From assembly GCA_024278715.1 (NCBI GenBank), contig JAJRSN010000344.1:1-13063 (forward strand): 13,063 bases of DNA, in the 5' to 3' direction. A program made the position numbers and the translations under genes. Shown here piece after piece: positions 1 through 5,949 of the stretch. The notes below the pieces were generated by a model that made no database searches, had not been told where the DNA came from, and was given only the letters and a program-made list of their open reading frames with translations. This DNA comes from Calditrichota bacterium. Its GTDB lineage: Bacteria > Calditrichota > Calditrichia > Calditrichales > Calditrichaceae. Position 1 is the first letter of the stretch. The number at the start of each line of letters is the position of its first letter.

Positions 1-665
1 CTGACGCGTGATGAGTTGCAAGTAACAAGTGACAAGTGACGAGGAAGATGAAAGCAGAGAGCAGAATGCAGAAAGCCGTTACCACAACCTGTCGTGATAA
101 GTGAGTCGCAGAGGTACGGTTAACGCTTACACGCTTAACGCTTAACGAATAACCTGACGCGTGATGAGTTGCAAGTAACGAGTGACGAGGAAGATGAAAG
201 CAGAAAGCAGAATGCAGAAAGCCGTTACGCCGGTTTGACGTGCTGTGGGGCTGGAGAAGCCGCTTAACGCTTATACCCTTAACGCTTAACGAATAACCTG
301 ACGCGTGATGAGTTGCAAGTAACAAGTGACAAGTGACGAGGAAGATGAAAGCAGAGAGCAGAATGCAGAAAGCCGTTACCACAACCTGTCGTGATAAGCG
401 AGTCGCAGAGGTACGGTTAACGCTTACACCCTTAACGCTTAACGAATAATCCGCTTATACCCTTAACGCTTAACGAAAAACCTGACGCGTGACGCGTGAT
501 GAGTTGCAAGTAACAAGTGACGAGGAAGATGAAAGCAGAGAGCAGAATGCAGAAAGCCGTTACCACAACCTGTCGTGATAAGCGAGTCGCAGAGGTACGG
601 TTAACGCTTACACGCTTAACGCTTAACGAATAACCCGCTTAAACGCTTAACGCTTAACGAATAAC
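1..665. repeat. Four-copy compound tandem repeat built of 7-bp sub-repeats
   Basis: Four head-to-tail units lie at 1-153, 154-297, 298-481 and 482-665, each opening with CTGACGCGTGA and closing with a TTAACGAATAAC-like tail. Each unit has the same order of modules. First is a run of 7-mers of the form GTNNCRA (15-42 in unit 1: GTTGCAA, GTAACAA, GTGACAA, GTGACGA). Next is a run of NNNGCAG 7-mers (51-78). Then comes an irregular core of about 40 bp, and last TTAACGC 7-mers (120-148, with one 8-mer). Units 1, 3 and 4 share the core; unit 2 has a different one (about 228-270). Units 3 and 4 have a doubled TTAACGC tail, and unit 4 has a duplicated GACGCGT near its start. No ORF fits. The array reaches the left edge, so more copies may lie outside. 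The structure is directly visible; its function is unknown. Confidence 0.95.
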
Positions 666-700
666 CTATTTTTACGACAATGGATCAAATGTCGATAAAC

Positions 701-721
701 CATTCTTCATTATTCATTGCT
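701..721. repeat. Three CATTNNT 7-mers
   Basis: CATTCTT, CATTATT and CATTGCT follow each other in phase, a fourth 7-bp word family in this intergenic region and different from those of the large array. The last copy overlaps the putative -35 box (717-722) of the downstream gene pair. Confidence 0.6.
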
Positions 722-745
722 TAATTTCCCAATTGTTTCTAAATT
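717..745 (+). promoter_or_regulatory. Putative sigma70-type promoter of the oxidoreductase/flavin reductase pair
   Basis: TTGCTT (717-722), a 17-bp spacer and TAAATT (740-745). Expected transcription start is near 752, giving a leader of roughly 25-40 nt. The same -10 hexamer and spacer length recur ahead of parA and ahead of the prolyl isomerase gene. Confidence 0.45.
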
Positions 746-775
746 TGGAGCGCCATTTTAAACGAATGACAAAAA

Positions 776-1915
776 ATGAAAGGACAAAATGTGCGTGTAC
801 TAATTCTCGGAGCGGGACTGATCGGTCGTCCCATGGCTATTGATCTTTCCGATGAACCCGGCATCGAAGTTCTGGTTGTTGATCGAAACGTTCAAGTTCT
901 TCAATCGTTGACCGAATTCAAAAACATTAAAACACAGGTTGTAGATATTGCCGAACAGGGAGTTCTGGAATCGCTGATCGAAAAATGCGATCTTTGCATT
1001 AACGCGCTTCCGGGATTCATGGGATTCGAAATTCTCAGACAGGTGATTTCGTTTGGCAGAGACATAATTGATATTGCCTTTTCTCCCGAAGATCCGTTAA
1101 CGCTGAATGAATTAGCCGAAAAAAAAGGAGTGACCGCTCTGGTAGATTGCGGGGTGGCACCCGGGATGAGCAATCTTTTGACTGGTTACGCCAGCTCTTT
1201 ACTGACAGATGTACAGAATGTGAGGATTTTTGTGGGCGGTCTGCCAAAAGAACGCCGCCTGCCCTGGGAATATAAGGCTGTGTTTTCGCCCATCGATGTA
1301 ATCGAAGAGTACACGCGCCCGGCAAGGATTAAAGAAAACGGTCGGATTGTCGTAAAAGAGCCGCTAAGCGAACCGGAATTCATCGATTTCCCCGGAATCG
1401 GTACGCTGGAAGCCTTTAACACAGACGGGCTGAGAACTTTGTTGAAAACCATCGACGCTCCGAATATGGCGGAAAAAACATTGCGCTATCCGGGGCATCG
1501 CGAGAAAATTCTGCTTTTAAAACAGGCTGATTTCTTCGGCAAAGAGCCCGTCGAGCTTAACGGTCAGGCTTTAATTCCTCTGGATGTAACCGTAAAAATA
1601 TTGTTCAAACAATGGCAGCTTAAGCCCGAAGAAGAAGATTTAACGGTAATGCGGGTGGAAGTGGAAGGAGATGACGGGAAACACCGCTTTGATCTTTTTG
1701 ATACCTATGATCCCAAAACGGGTATCCATTCCATGGCGCGAACAACCGGCTTTACCGCGACAATCATGGCAAGGGCTTTAGCCCGCGGTTTGATTAGTGA
1801 AAAAGGCATTGTCCCGCTGGAGCTTTTGGGTAAAAAACACCGGCTTGTTGAATTTGTGTTGAAAGAATTTGAAAAACGAGGCGTAATTTACACGCATCAC
1901 CAATCTGGATTTTAG
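776..1915 (+). CDS. Saccharopine dehydrogenase-like / lysine 6-dehydrogenase-like NAD(P)-dependent oxidoreductase
   Basis: 379 aa from ATG 776, or 374 aa from GTG 791, which has the better ribosome binding site. The N-terminal Rossmann fold begins with the dinucleotide-binding glycine motif GAGLIG (residues 12-17), followed by VLVVDRN, where the acidic D36 suggests an NAD-type strand end. The motif DCGVAPGMSNLL (about 123-134) and the long C-terminal catalytic domain are typical of the saccharopine dehydrogenase superfamily. The length fits bacterial lysine 6-dehydrogenase and related amino-acid dehydrogenases rather than the longer bifunctional enzymes. The protein has no signal peptide and is presumably cytosolic. 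The next gene begins 11 nt after the stop, so the two probably form one transcript. The exact substrate cannot be read from sequence: lysine or another amino acid with an epsilon or alpha amine is plausible, but no lysine pathway genes are nearby. Confidence 0.85.
   Translation: MKGQNVRVLILGAGLIGRPMAIDLSDEPGIEVLVVDRNVQVLQSLTEFKNIKTQVVDIAEQGVLESLIEKCDLCINALPGFMGFEILRQVISFGRDIIDIAFSPEDPLTLNELAEKKGVTALVDCGVAPGMSNLLTGYASSLLTDVQNVRIFVGGLPKERRLPWEYKAVFSPIDVIEEYTRPARIKENGRIVVKEPLSEPEFIDFPGIGTLEAFNTDGLRTLLKTIDAPNMAEKTLRYPGHREKILLLKQADFFGKEPVELNGQALIPLDVTVKILFKQWQLKPEEEDLTVMRVEVEGDDGKHRFDLFDTYDPKTGIHSMARTTGFTATIMARALARGLISEKGIVPLELLGKKHRLVEFVLKEFEKRGVIYTHHQSGF
779..784 (+). promoter_or_regulatory. Shine-Dalgarno AAAGGA inside the first codons, favouring a GTG start at 791
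   Basis: AAAGGA lies six bases upstream of the in-frame GTG at 791. No such motif precedes the ATG at 776. Starting at GTG gives a protein whose N terminus leads straight into the Rossmann strand (VRVLILGAG), as expected for the family. Confidence 0.5.
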
Positions 1916-1926
1916 GAGTAAGAAAG

Positions 1927-2463
1927 ATGGAGCATCCGGTTAATTTGGTATGGAATAAAATAGATCTGAAAAAATTAAAGTTCAATGTGTTTGAATGGTT
2001 TGACGACCGCTGGTTTCTTTTAAGCAGCGGCGATTTTGAAAAGAAAGATTTTAACACCATGACCATCTCCTGGGGGAGCATGGGAATTATGTGGAACAAA
2101 CCGTTTGTTCAGGTGGTGGTCCGCCCCACGCGCTACACGTATGAATTTATGAATCGTAGTGATTATTTTACTCTATCCTCCTTTTCCGATCAGTATCATC
2201 GGGCGTTAAATTTATTGGGCGTAAAATCCGGACGGGACGGCGATAAAATAGCCAAGTCCGGATTGACGCCGGTCAAAGCGCCAACCGTTCCGCCTCCGGT
2301 TTTTGCCGAAGCCGATTTGATCGTTGAGTGCCGTAAAATTTATTGGGACGATTTTAAACCCGAAAACTTCCTGGCTCAGGAAATTCATCGTAATTATTCG
2401 CACAACGACTATCATCGGGTGTTTTTCGGTGAGATTATCGGAATTTACGTTAGTGACAAGTGA
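1927..2463 (+). CDS. Flavin reductase-like FMN-binding split-barrel protein
   Basis: 178 aa. The flavin reductase domain covers most of the protein. NTMTISWGSMGIMWNKP (residues 43-59) matches the phosphate/FMN-binding strand region, and VQVVVRPTRYTYEFM with YFTLSSF (about 61-86) matches the following strands of these split barrels. Such proteins bind FMN and either reduce free flavin with NAD(P)H or act as flavoprotein partners; the sequence does not show which. The start is supported by AGGAG at 1914-1918, which overlaps the stop of the upstream gene, with 8 nt spacing, so translational coupling is likely. The last three codons (S, D, K) and the TGA lie inside a 7-bp repeat tract starting at 2453, so the repeat appears to have supplied the C terminus. 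The product is cytosolic by lack of a signal sequence. Confidence 0.85.
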   Translation: MEHPVNLVWNKIDLKKLKFNVFEWFDDRWFLLSSGDFEKKDFNTMTISWGSMGIMWNKPFVQVVVRPTRYTYEFMNRSDYFTLSSFSDQYHRALNLLGVKSGRDGDKIAKSGLTPVKAPTVPPPVFAEADLIVECRKIYWDDFKPENFLAQEIHRNYSHNDYHRVFFGEIIGIYVSDK

Positions 2464-2515
2464 CGAGTAACGAGTTGCAGGTTTCAAGTTCCAAGTTGCA
2501 AGTAAACGGTAAGCT
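2453..2515. repeat. Nine in-phase GTNNCRA-type 7-mers
   Basis: Nine consecutive 7-bp words run without a phase break from inside the end of the flavin reductase gene. The first seven fit GTNNCRR (for example GTGACAA, GTAACGA, GTTGCAG, GTTTCAA) and the last two are decayed. The stretch AGTGACAAGTGACGAG (2452-2467) is identical to part of units 1 and 3 of the array at the left edge. Confidence 0.9.
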
Positions 2516-2554
2516 TTGCCTCTTAATAATCCAACCTCTAAACTTCTAAACCAA

Positions 2555-2582
2555 AATCGTCAATCGTAAATCCGAAATCCGA
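2555..2582. repeat. Four AATCSNN 7-mers
   Basis: AATCGTC, AATCGTA and two copies of AATCCGA follow one another in phase. This is another word family with the same period of seven. Just before it, 2536-2550 has a looser CTCTAAAC/TTCTAAAC repeat of period eight, echoed at 2702-2717. Confidence 0.75.
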
Positions 2583-2623
2583 AACAAATTCGAATGACCT
2601 AGTGACAGAAAATCAACACAAAA

Positions 2624-2681
2624 GTAACAAGTGACGAGTAACCAGAAACCAGTGATCATCAACCTGCAACTTGCAACCGCC
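2624..2681. repeat. Five GTNNCNA 7-mers followed by three inverted 7-mers
   Basis: Positions 2624-2658 carry GTAACAA, GTGACGA, GTAACCA, GAAACCA and GTGATCA. After two bases the orientation flips and AACCTGC, AACTTGC and AACCGCC occupy 2661-2681. The block at 2622-2638 is identical over 17 bases to 508-524 in the left array. AACCTGCAAC (2661-2670) is the exact reverse complement of 2474-2483, so the two tracts flanking this intergenic region can pair as a 10-bp inverted repeat. Confidence 0.85.
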
Positions 2682-2717
2682 GCTGCTTAATAATCCAACC
2701 ACCTCTAAACCCCTAAA

Positions 2718-2933
2718 TTATCCGGCTCTTAAAAGGTCTTGCAGTTTACGCCTTTCAAGAATTTCCCGCCTTGCCAATTGTTCCGCTTTTTTTCTCGGAA
2801 ACCCGGCGTCAAATTCCATAATCGCCGCCCGCTCTTCAAAAAGCTCCTGTTCCGTTGCCGAAAAAGACGATTCCGCTCCTCCGAAAACGGCTTGCCCCGA
2901 CATCGTCGTAATGATCTTCATTGCTGAATTCAT
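2718..2933 (-). CDS. Small uncharacterised protein, 71 aa
   Basis: I do not recognise a named family. The ATG at 2933 is preceded by AAAGGAA with about 7 nt spacing, and upstream lies a good promoter, so the gene is probably real despite its size. Residues 1-25 look flexible and Ser/Gly-rich. Residues 28-70 look helical and highly charged, with the segment ELFEERAAIMEFDAGF (30-45) then KKAEQLARREILERR. From memory, an ERAAI-E-D-G-(6)-AE-LA type pattern recurs in short bacterial proteins and in tails of plasmid or phage replication proteins; this could not be checked here. No signal peptide or membrane segment is seen. There is no partner gene downstream, where only 7-bp repeats follow. An orphan antitoxin-like or mobile-element-derived regulator is one possibility. 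The plus-strand ORF covering the same bases (2671-2979) is judged its shadow. Confidence 0.65.
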   Translation of the reverse strand: MNSAMKIITTMSGQAVFGGAESSFSATEQELFEERAAIMEFDAGFPRKKAEQLARREILERRKLQDLLRAG

Positions 2934-2953
2934 TGCTTTGTTCCTTTTAGGAA

Positions 2954-2965
2954 GTACATACGTAC
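2954..2965. promoter_or_regulatory. Inverted GTAC-N4-GTAC element, possible operator
   Basis: Two GTAC tetranucleotides flank ATAC. The element sits between the -10 box of the minus-strand promoter and the Shine-Dalgarno of the 71-aa gene, about where transcription would start, which is a usual place for a repressor site. Confidence 0.4.
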
Positions 2966-2972
2966 ACCTAAA

Positions 2973-3001
2973 AATATAGGGTATGGGATGTCAAAAGTCA
3001 A
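2973..3001 (-). promoter_or_regulatory. Sigma70-type promoter of the 71-aa gene
   Basis: On the minus strand, TTGACT (3001 to 2996), a spacer of exactly 17 bp and TATATT (2978 to 2973). This is the best match to the canonical promoter in the window. The predicted start near 2966 gives a leader of about 30 nt. Confidence 0.65.
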
Positions 3002-3012
3002 GGAAACTTGAC
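2997..3012. promoter_or_regulatory. Perfect palindrome GTCAAG-N4-CTTGAC over the -35 box
   Basis: Six-base arms at 2997-3002 and 3007-3012 are separated by GAAA. The left arm contains most of the minus-strand -35 hexamer, and the right arm creates a TTGACC facing the opposite way. It could be bound by a dimeric regulator; as RNA it would be a short GNRA-loop hairpin. Confidence 0.45.
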
Positions 3013-3016
3013 CGCA

Positions 3017-3052
3017 GATTAAGCTGATTACACAGATTGCGCAGAAGGAAAA
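3017..3052. repeat. Short 9-bp tandem repeat GATTNNNCN
   Basis: GATTAAGCT, GATTACACA, GATTGCGCA and a decayed fourth copy (GAAGGAAAA) follow in phase. The period here is nine, unlike the 7-bp families to the left. Confidence 0.65.
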
Positions 3053-3061
3053 GTTTTCAAT

Positions 3062-3238
3062 ATGGGTAACTTGTTGATATTCATAGATAAGTACCCTCTA
3101 AAACTCGGGTTTTATCATTTCGAGGAGCTAACATTGGCGTTGCCATTGAATATTAAAATAATCACATTATTGTATTGCCTGAGCAAGTGTGGCAGTAATA
3201 GCATTGATGCTAACAGAATTGCTCGTTTTCGAGATTGA
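3062..3238 (+). CDS. Possible short ORF, 58 codons, unrecognised
   Basis: ATG 3062 to TGA 3236-3238 with AAGGAA at 3045-3050, 11 nt upstream. The product starts MGNLLIFIDKYPLKLGF and has a hydrophobic stretch in the middle (TLALPLNIKIITLLY). After the stop the same frame continues open for 15 more codons, which could mean a decayed longer gene. There is no clear promoter and I recognise no family, so this may equally be chance. Confidence 0.15.
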   Translation: MGNLLIFIDKYPLKLGFYHFEELTLALPLNIKIITLLYCLSKCGSNSIDANRIARFRD

Positions 3239-3445
3239 AAAAAGGCGAAATATTATGGATTAGAGTTAGTTTCCGTCGGATGTTAATAGTAGTAAAGCGA
3301 AAGGTCTTTTAATTAAAGAAGAGAGGATAAAAAAATTTGTTTAACAGAAAATTTTGTTTCTCTGTCAAAAATAATATTAAGTTTAATCTTAGCCGAGCGA
3401 TTTTTTGCGCGAATGTCGCCTTTTGGATTTTTCTTAATGCAATAG
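3239..3445. other. Intergenic stretch without recognisable gene
   Basis: A+T-rich DNA with stop codons in all frames at short intervals. Nothing convincing is seen beyond the small CTCG-TTTT-CGAG hairpin just before it (3222-3233) and the TAAAAC-TCGG-GTTTTA hairpin at 3099-3114. Confidence 0.5.
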
Positions 3446-3488
3446 CCGGACGCGCTTTCCGCAACAGACCCCGATGAAAAGCGTCCGG
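3446..3488 (+). promoter_or_regulatory. Bulged hairpin in the probable leader of the GNAT gene
   Basis: CCGGACGC at 3446-3453 pairs perfectly with GCGTCCGG at 3481-3488; with a small bulge the stem can be extended by CTTT/AAAG. No T-tract follows, so it is not a usual terminator. It ends about 30 nt before the Shine-Dalgarno of the acetyltransferase gene, a position where an RNA hairpin could affect stability or translation. Confidence 0.35.
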
Positions 3489-3530
3489 ATAAAGTTTAGC
3501 AAAAATTTCAACTGATAAAGGAGAAGTTCC

Positions 3531-3944
3531 ATGGAGAAAAAAAAAGGTTTCTGGATAACTACCGACAAATCGTTGTTCGATTTATCGACCATTCACAACT
3601 TTTTAAGCCGTTCTTACTGGGCTAAAGACAGAGATTTGCAAACCGTCGGCTCAACAATCGAACATTCTCTTTGTTTCGGGTTGTTTGACGGCAACCGGCA
3701 GATCGGTTTTGCGCGCGTCATTACCGATTACACCACCCTGGGCTATATAGCCGATGTTTTTGTTTTGCCGGAATATCAGGGCAAGGGATTGGGAAGTTAT
3801 TTAATGGAGAGTATTTTAAACTCGCCTCAGCTTAAAAGTATCAAAAGATTCATGCTTGCCACCAGCGACGCCCACGCCTTCTATCAGAAATTCGGATTTA
3901 AAAAATTGCAAAATCCCGAGATTTACATGGAAATGCGCAGGTGA
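3531..3944 (+). CDS. GNAT-family N-acetyltransferase
   Basis: 137 aa, a single compact GNAT domain. The acetyl-CoA pyrophosphate-binding motif is QGKGLG (residues 83-88), preceded by the strand DVFVLPEY (75-82) and followed by the helix SYLMESIL. The C-terminal AHAFYQKFGF (114-123) is the usual final helix and strand of the fold, with Tyr118 in the place of the common catalytic tyrosine. The family transfers acetyl groups from acetyl-CoA to amines of small molecules or proteins; the acceptor cannot be predicted. The start is well supported by AAAGGAGA at 3517-3524 with 6 nt spacing. The gene stands alone, convergent with the prolyl isomerase gene. The hairpin at 3964-3981 follows its stop but has no T-tract on this strand. 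Confidence 0.88.
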   Translation: MEKKKGFWITTDKSLFDLSTIHNFLSRSYWAKDRDLQTVGSTIEHSLCFGLFDGNRQIGFARVITDYTTLGYIADVFVLPEYQGKGLGSYLMESILNSPQLKSIKRFMLATSDAHAFYQKFGFKKLQNPEIYMEMRR

Positions 3945-3954
3945 TTTATGTTTA

Positions 3955-3981
3955 AACAAAAAAGGCTCCCCGAAGGGAGCC
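3955..3981 (-). terminator. Rho-independent terminator of the prolyl isomerase gene
   Basis: On the minus strand a perfect 7-bp stem, GGCTCCC / GGGAGCC (3981-3975 and 3970-3964), encloses a TTCG tetraloop and is followed directly by TTTTTTG (3963-3957) and more Ts. It starts 26 nt after the stop of the minus-strand gene. On the plus strand there is no T-tract, so it should work mainly in one direction. Confidence 0.93.
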
Positions 3982-4006
3982 ATGTTGAGGGAGGGAGGAG
4001 GAATTA

Positions 4007-5812
4007 TTAGAGGTTAAACATTCTCCTATTATCTACAATGTCCGCTTTTTCTTTAAGTTGTTCATACCAATTGGTAAAAATCTGACTACGTTTTTCGTTG
4101 AGCAATCTGTTTTTAATGGATTCTTTTTGGGCGTTGAACGCGGCGGAATCGAATTTGGTTTTTTCAAGTAATTTTAGGTAATAAAATCCGCGATCCGTTT
4201 CGACCAAATCGGAAATTTCTCCGGGTTTCAGCGCGAATGCCGTGGCATTGAATTCGACCGAATAGCCGATGCCGGGAACGGTGGAAGCAAGGCTGAACAT
4301 GCCGGTTACATCATAGCGTAATTTTTTAGAGGGATCGCTCTGCGCGATCTTTTCAAATTCTTCGCCGGCTTTAATTTTATCGTCAAATTGGTGAATATAT
4401 TTCCGCGCCAGATCACGCGCCTTATCCAGACGAATCCGGTTTTCGATAACCTGTTTAACGGCTTCCAGCGGACGGTAGCCTTTGGGTTCGATTTTTGTAA
4501 CGCTTACAACGATATACCCGTTATCGATACGGTAAAAATTAGAAACCTCATTTAATTCTGCGGCAAAGGCAAAAGCTTTGATAGCCGCGTGGTTTCCGAT
4601 ACCAGGAACAAAGTCGCCTTCTTCGGTGAACAAGGGAGTGGTGTTGACTTCGTATCCGTTCATCTTAGCCTGTTCCATAAAGCCGTGGTTCTTTGCATCT
4701 TCCGAAAATAAGCGGGCGTTGGTTTCAACGCTTTCCACATGTGAAGGCGCTGGATGTACCTTCATTAAAATATGGCTGACTTTAACTTTTAGTTTCCCGT
4801 TTTCCTTCTTTTTGTCTTCAACCTTGATCAGGTGAAAACCGTAAGCGGTCTGGATGGGTCCGACAATGTCTCCCACTTTGGCGTTGAACGCCGCTTCTTC
4901 AAAGGGTTTAACCATATCGCCTCTTGCGAAATAACCTAATTCTCCCTTGTTGTTTTTAACCGAGGGATCTTCCGAATATTCCAACGCTAAATCGTTAAAA
5001 TTTTCGCCGTTTGCAAGACGCTGCTTGATGGAATCGAATTCTTTGAGCACGCTCATCGTATCTTGTTTGGTTGTTTTGATTTGAAATTTAACATAAGCAA
5101 GTTGCCGCCGCTCTTCCTGAACAAATTCGTCTTTATGGGTTTTGTAGTACTCCTTAATTTCCTCGTCGTTAACTTTAATCGAATCCGAAAGGAACTGGAA
5201 GGTGGAAGCGCCCAAATATTCGACCTTCATTTTGATGTTGTTTTTCTCAAAGTCATCGCGTATTTCTTCTTCGGATACACGTACCGTGTTGGTGATAATA
5301 TTCTGCAATTTAACGTAAGGAATTTGTTCGCGGTAAATTTGTTCTATCTGTTTCCATGGAATATTTGGATTACCGAGCGCGGCGCGATATTTTTTTATGT
5401 CAAACACGCCGTCGGTCTGAAACGCCGGATGCTTTTTAAAATCTTCCAAAGGATAATTAAAAATCTGGTAAACCACTTCGGAATCGCTGACGGCAATTCC
5501 GAGATGTTTCATTTCTTCCTGAAAAAGAGTCTGCTGAACAAAACGCTCCCAAACCTGATCCCGTAATTTTTGCATGTCGTCGTCGGTGAAATTTGTTTTA
5601 CCGGTTCGAGCGCTTTCTTCGCGGTATAATTGCTGGAAAAGTTCATTAAATTGGGAATAAGTCAACTTTTGTCCGTTGACCTCGCCCACTGTATCTCTTT
5701 TGCGGGATTTACTCGAATAATTTGCACCCCATTCAAAAACCATCAATGCAATAAAAGCCGCAGCAACGAGAATAATGAAAAATTTACTGAATTCACGAAG
5801 TTTTGTCATCAT
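4007..5812 (-). CDS. PpiD/SurA-like membrane-anchored peptidyl-prolyl isomerase (parvulin type)
   Basis: 601 aa. A short basic N terminus is followed by one membrane segment (about residues 11-28, FFIILVAAAFIALMVFEWG), which anchors the protein with the bulk in the periplasm. Residues 40-200 form the helical SurA/PpiD-type chaperone region, starting with VGEVNGQKLTYSQFNELF. A parvulin domain spans about 230-332, with ALEYSEDPSVKNNKGELGYF and PIQTAYGFHLIKV as landmarks. SHILMKVHPAP (346-356) looks like the start of a second, diverged parvulin copy. A further parvulin-like tail ends near LVETDRGFYYLKLLE. The family helps secreted and outer-membrane proteins fold. The first of two adjacent ATGs was chosen, with AGGAGA at 5828-5823. 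The gene is transcribed alone, divergently from parA, and ends at a strong terminator. Calling it ppiD is reasonable but orthology is not proven. Confidence 0.9.
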   Translation of the reverse strand: MMTKLREFSKFFIILVAAAFIALMVFEWGANYSSKSRKRDTVGEVNGQKLTYSQFNELFQQLYREESARTGKTNFTDDDMQKLRDQVWERFVQQTLFQEEMKHLGIAVSDSEVVYQIFNYPLEDFKKHPAFQTDGVFDIKKYRAALGNPNIPWKQIEQIYREQIPYVKLQNIITNTVRVSEEEIRDDFEKNNIKMKVEYLGASTFQFLSDSIKVNDEEIKEYYKTHKDEFVQEERRQLAYVKFQIKTTKQDTMSVLKEFDSIKQRLANGENFNDLALEYSEDPSVKNNKGELGYFARGDMVKPFEEAAFNAKVGDIVGPIQTAYGFHLIKVEDKKKENGKLKVKVSHILMKVHPAPSHVESVETNARLFSEDAKNHGFMEQAKMNGYEVNTTPLFTEEGDFVPGIGNHAAIKAFAFAAELNEVSNFYRIDNGYIVVSVTKIEPKGYRPLEAVKQVIENRIRLDKARDLARKYIHQFDDKIKAGEEFEKIAQSDPSKKLRYDVTGMFSLASTVPGIGYSVEFNATAFALKPGEISDLVETDRGFYYLKLLEKTKFDSAAFNAQKESIKNRLLNEKRSQIFTNWYEQLKEKADIVDNRRMFNL

Positions 5813-5857
5813 AAAGCTGTATTCTCCTACATTGTTTTTAAATTTAATAATCTTGTA

Positions 5858-5886
5858 AATTTAATTTTAAAAAAGGACAAATTCAA
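5858..5886 (-). promoter_or_regulatory. Putative promoter of the prolyl isomerase gene
   Basis: On the minus strand, TTGAAT (5886 to 5881), a 17-bp spacer and TAAATT (5863 to 5858). The expected start is near 5851, about 40 nt before the ATG. Confidence 0.4.
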
Positions 5887-5949
5887 CACAGGATTTTGTA
5901 AAACTTGATTTTTCTGATAGACTCACAATCTTACGCCTGAAAAATCTGC

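Noticed and set aside
1..665. CRISPR array
   Set aside because: Units are 144-184 bp and nearly identical along their length; there are no short repeats alternating with unique spacers and no cas genes.
2453..2681. Insertion sequence remnant
   Set aside because: There are no transposase fragments or defined terminal inverted repeats; the inverted words are explained by the 7-bp families.
2671..2979. 102-aa plus-strand ORF
   Set aside because: It is antisense to the 71-aa gene, starts within repeats and has no ribosome binding site; the minus-strand gene has a promoter and Shine-Dalgarno.
3964..3981. Terminator for the plus-strand acetyltransferase gene
   Set aside because: The stem is there but no T-tract follows on plus; the T-run is on the minus side, so it is assigned to the prolyl isomerase gene.
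5063..5566. 167-aa plus-strand ORF
   Set aside because: It lies fully antisense to the prolyl isomerase gene and its Phe-rich composition is typical of a shadow frame.
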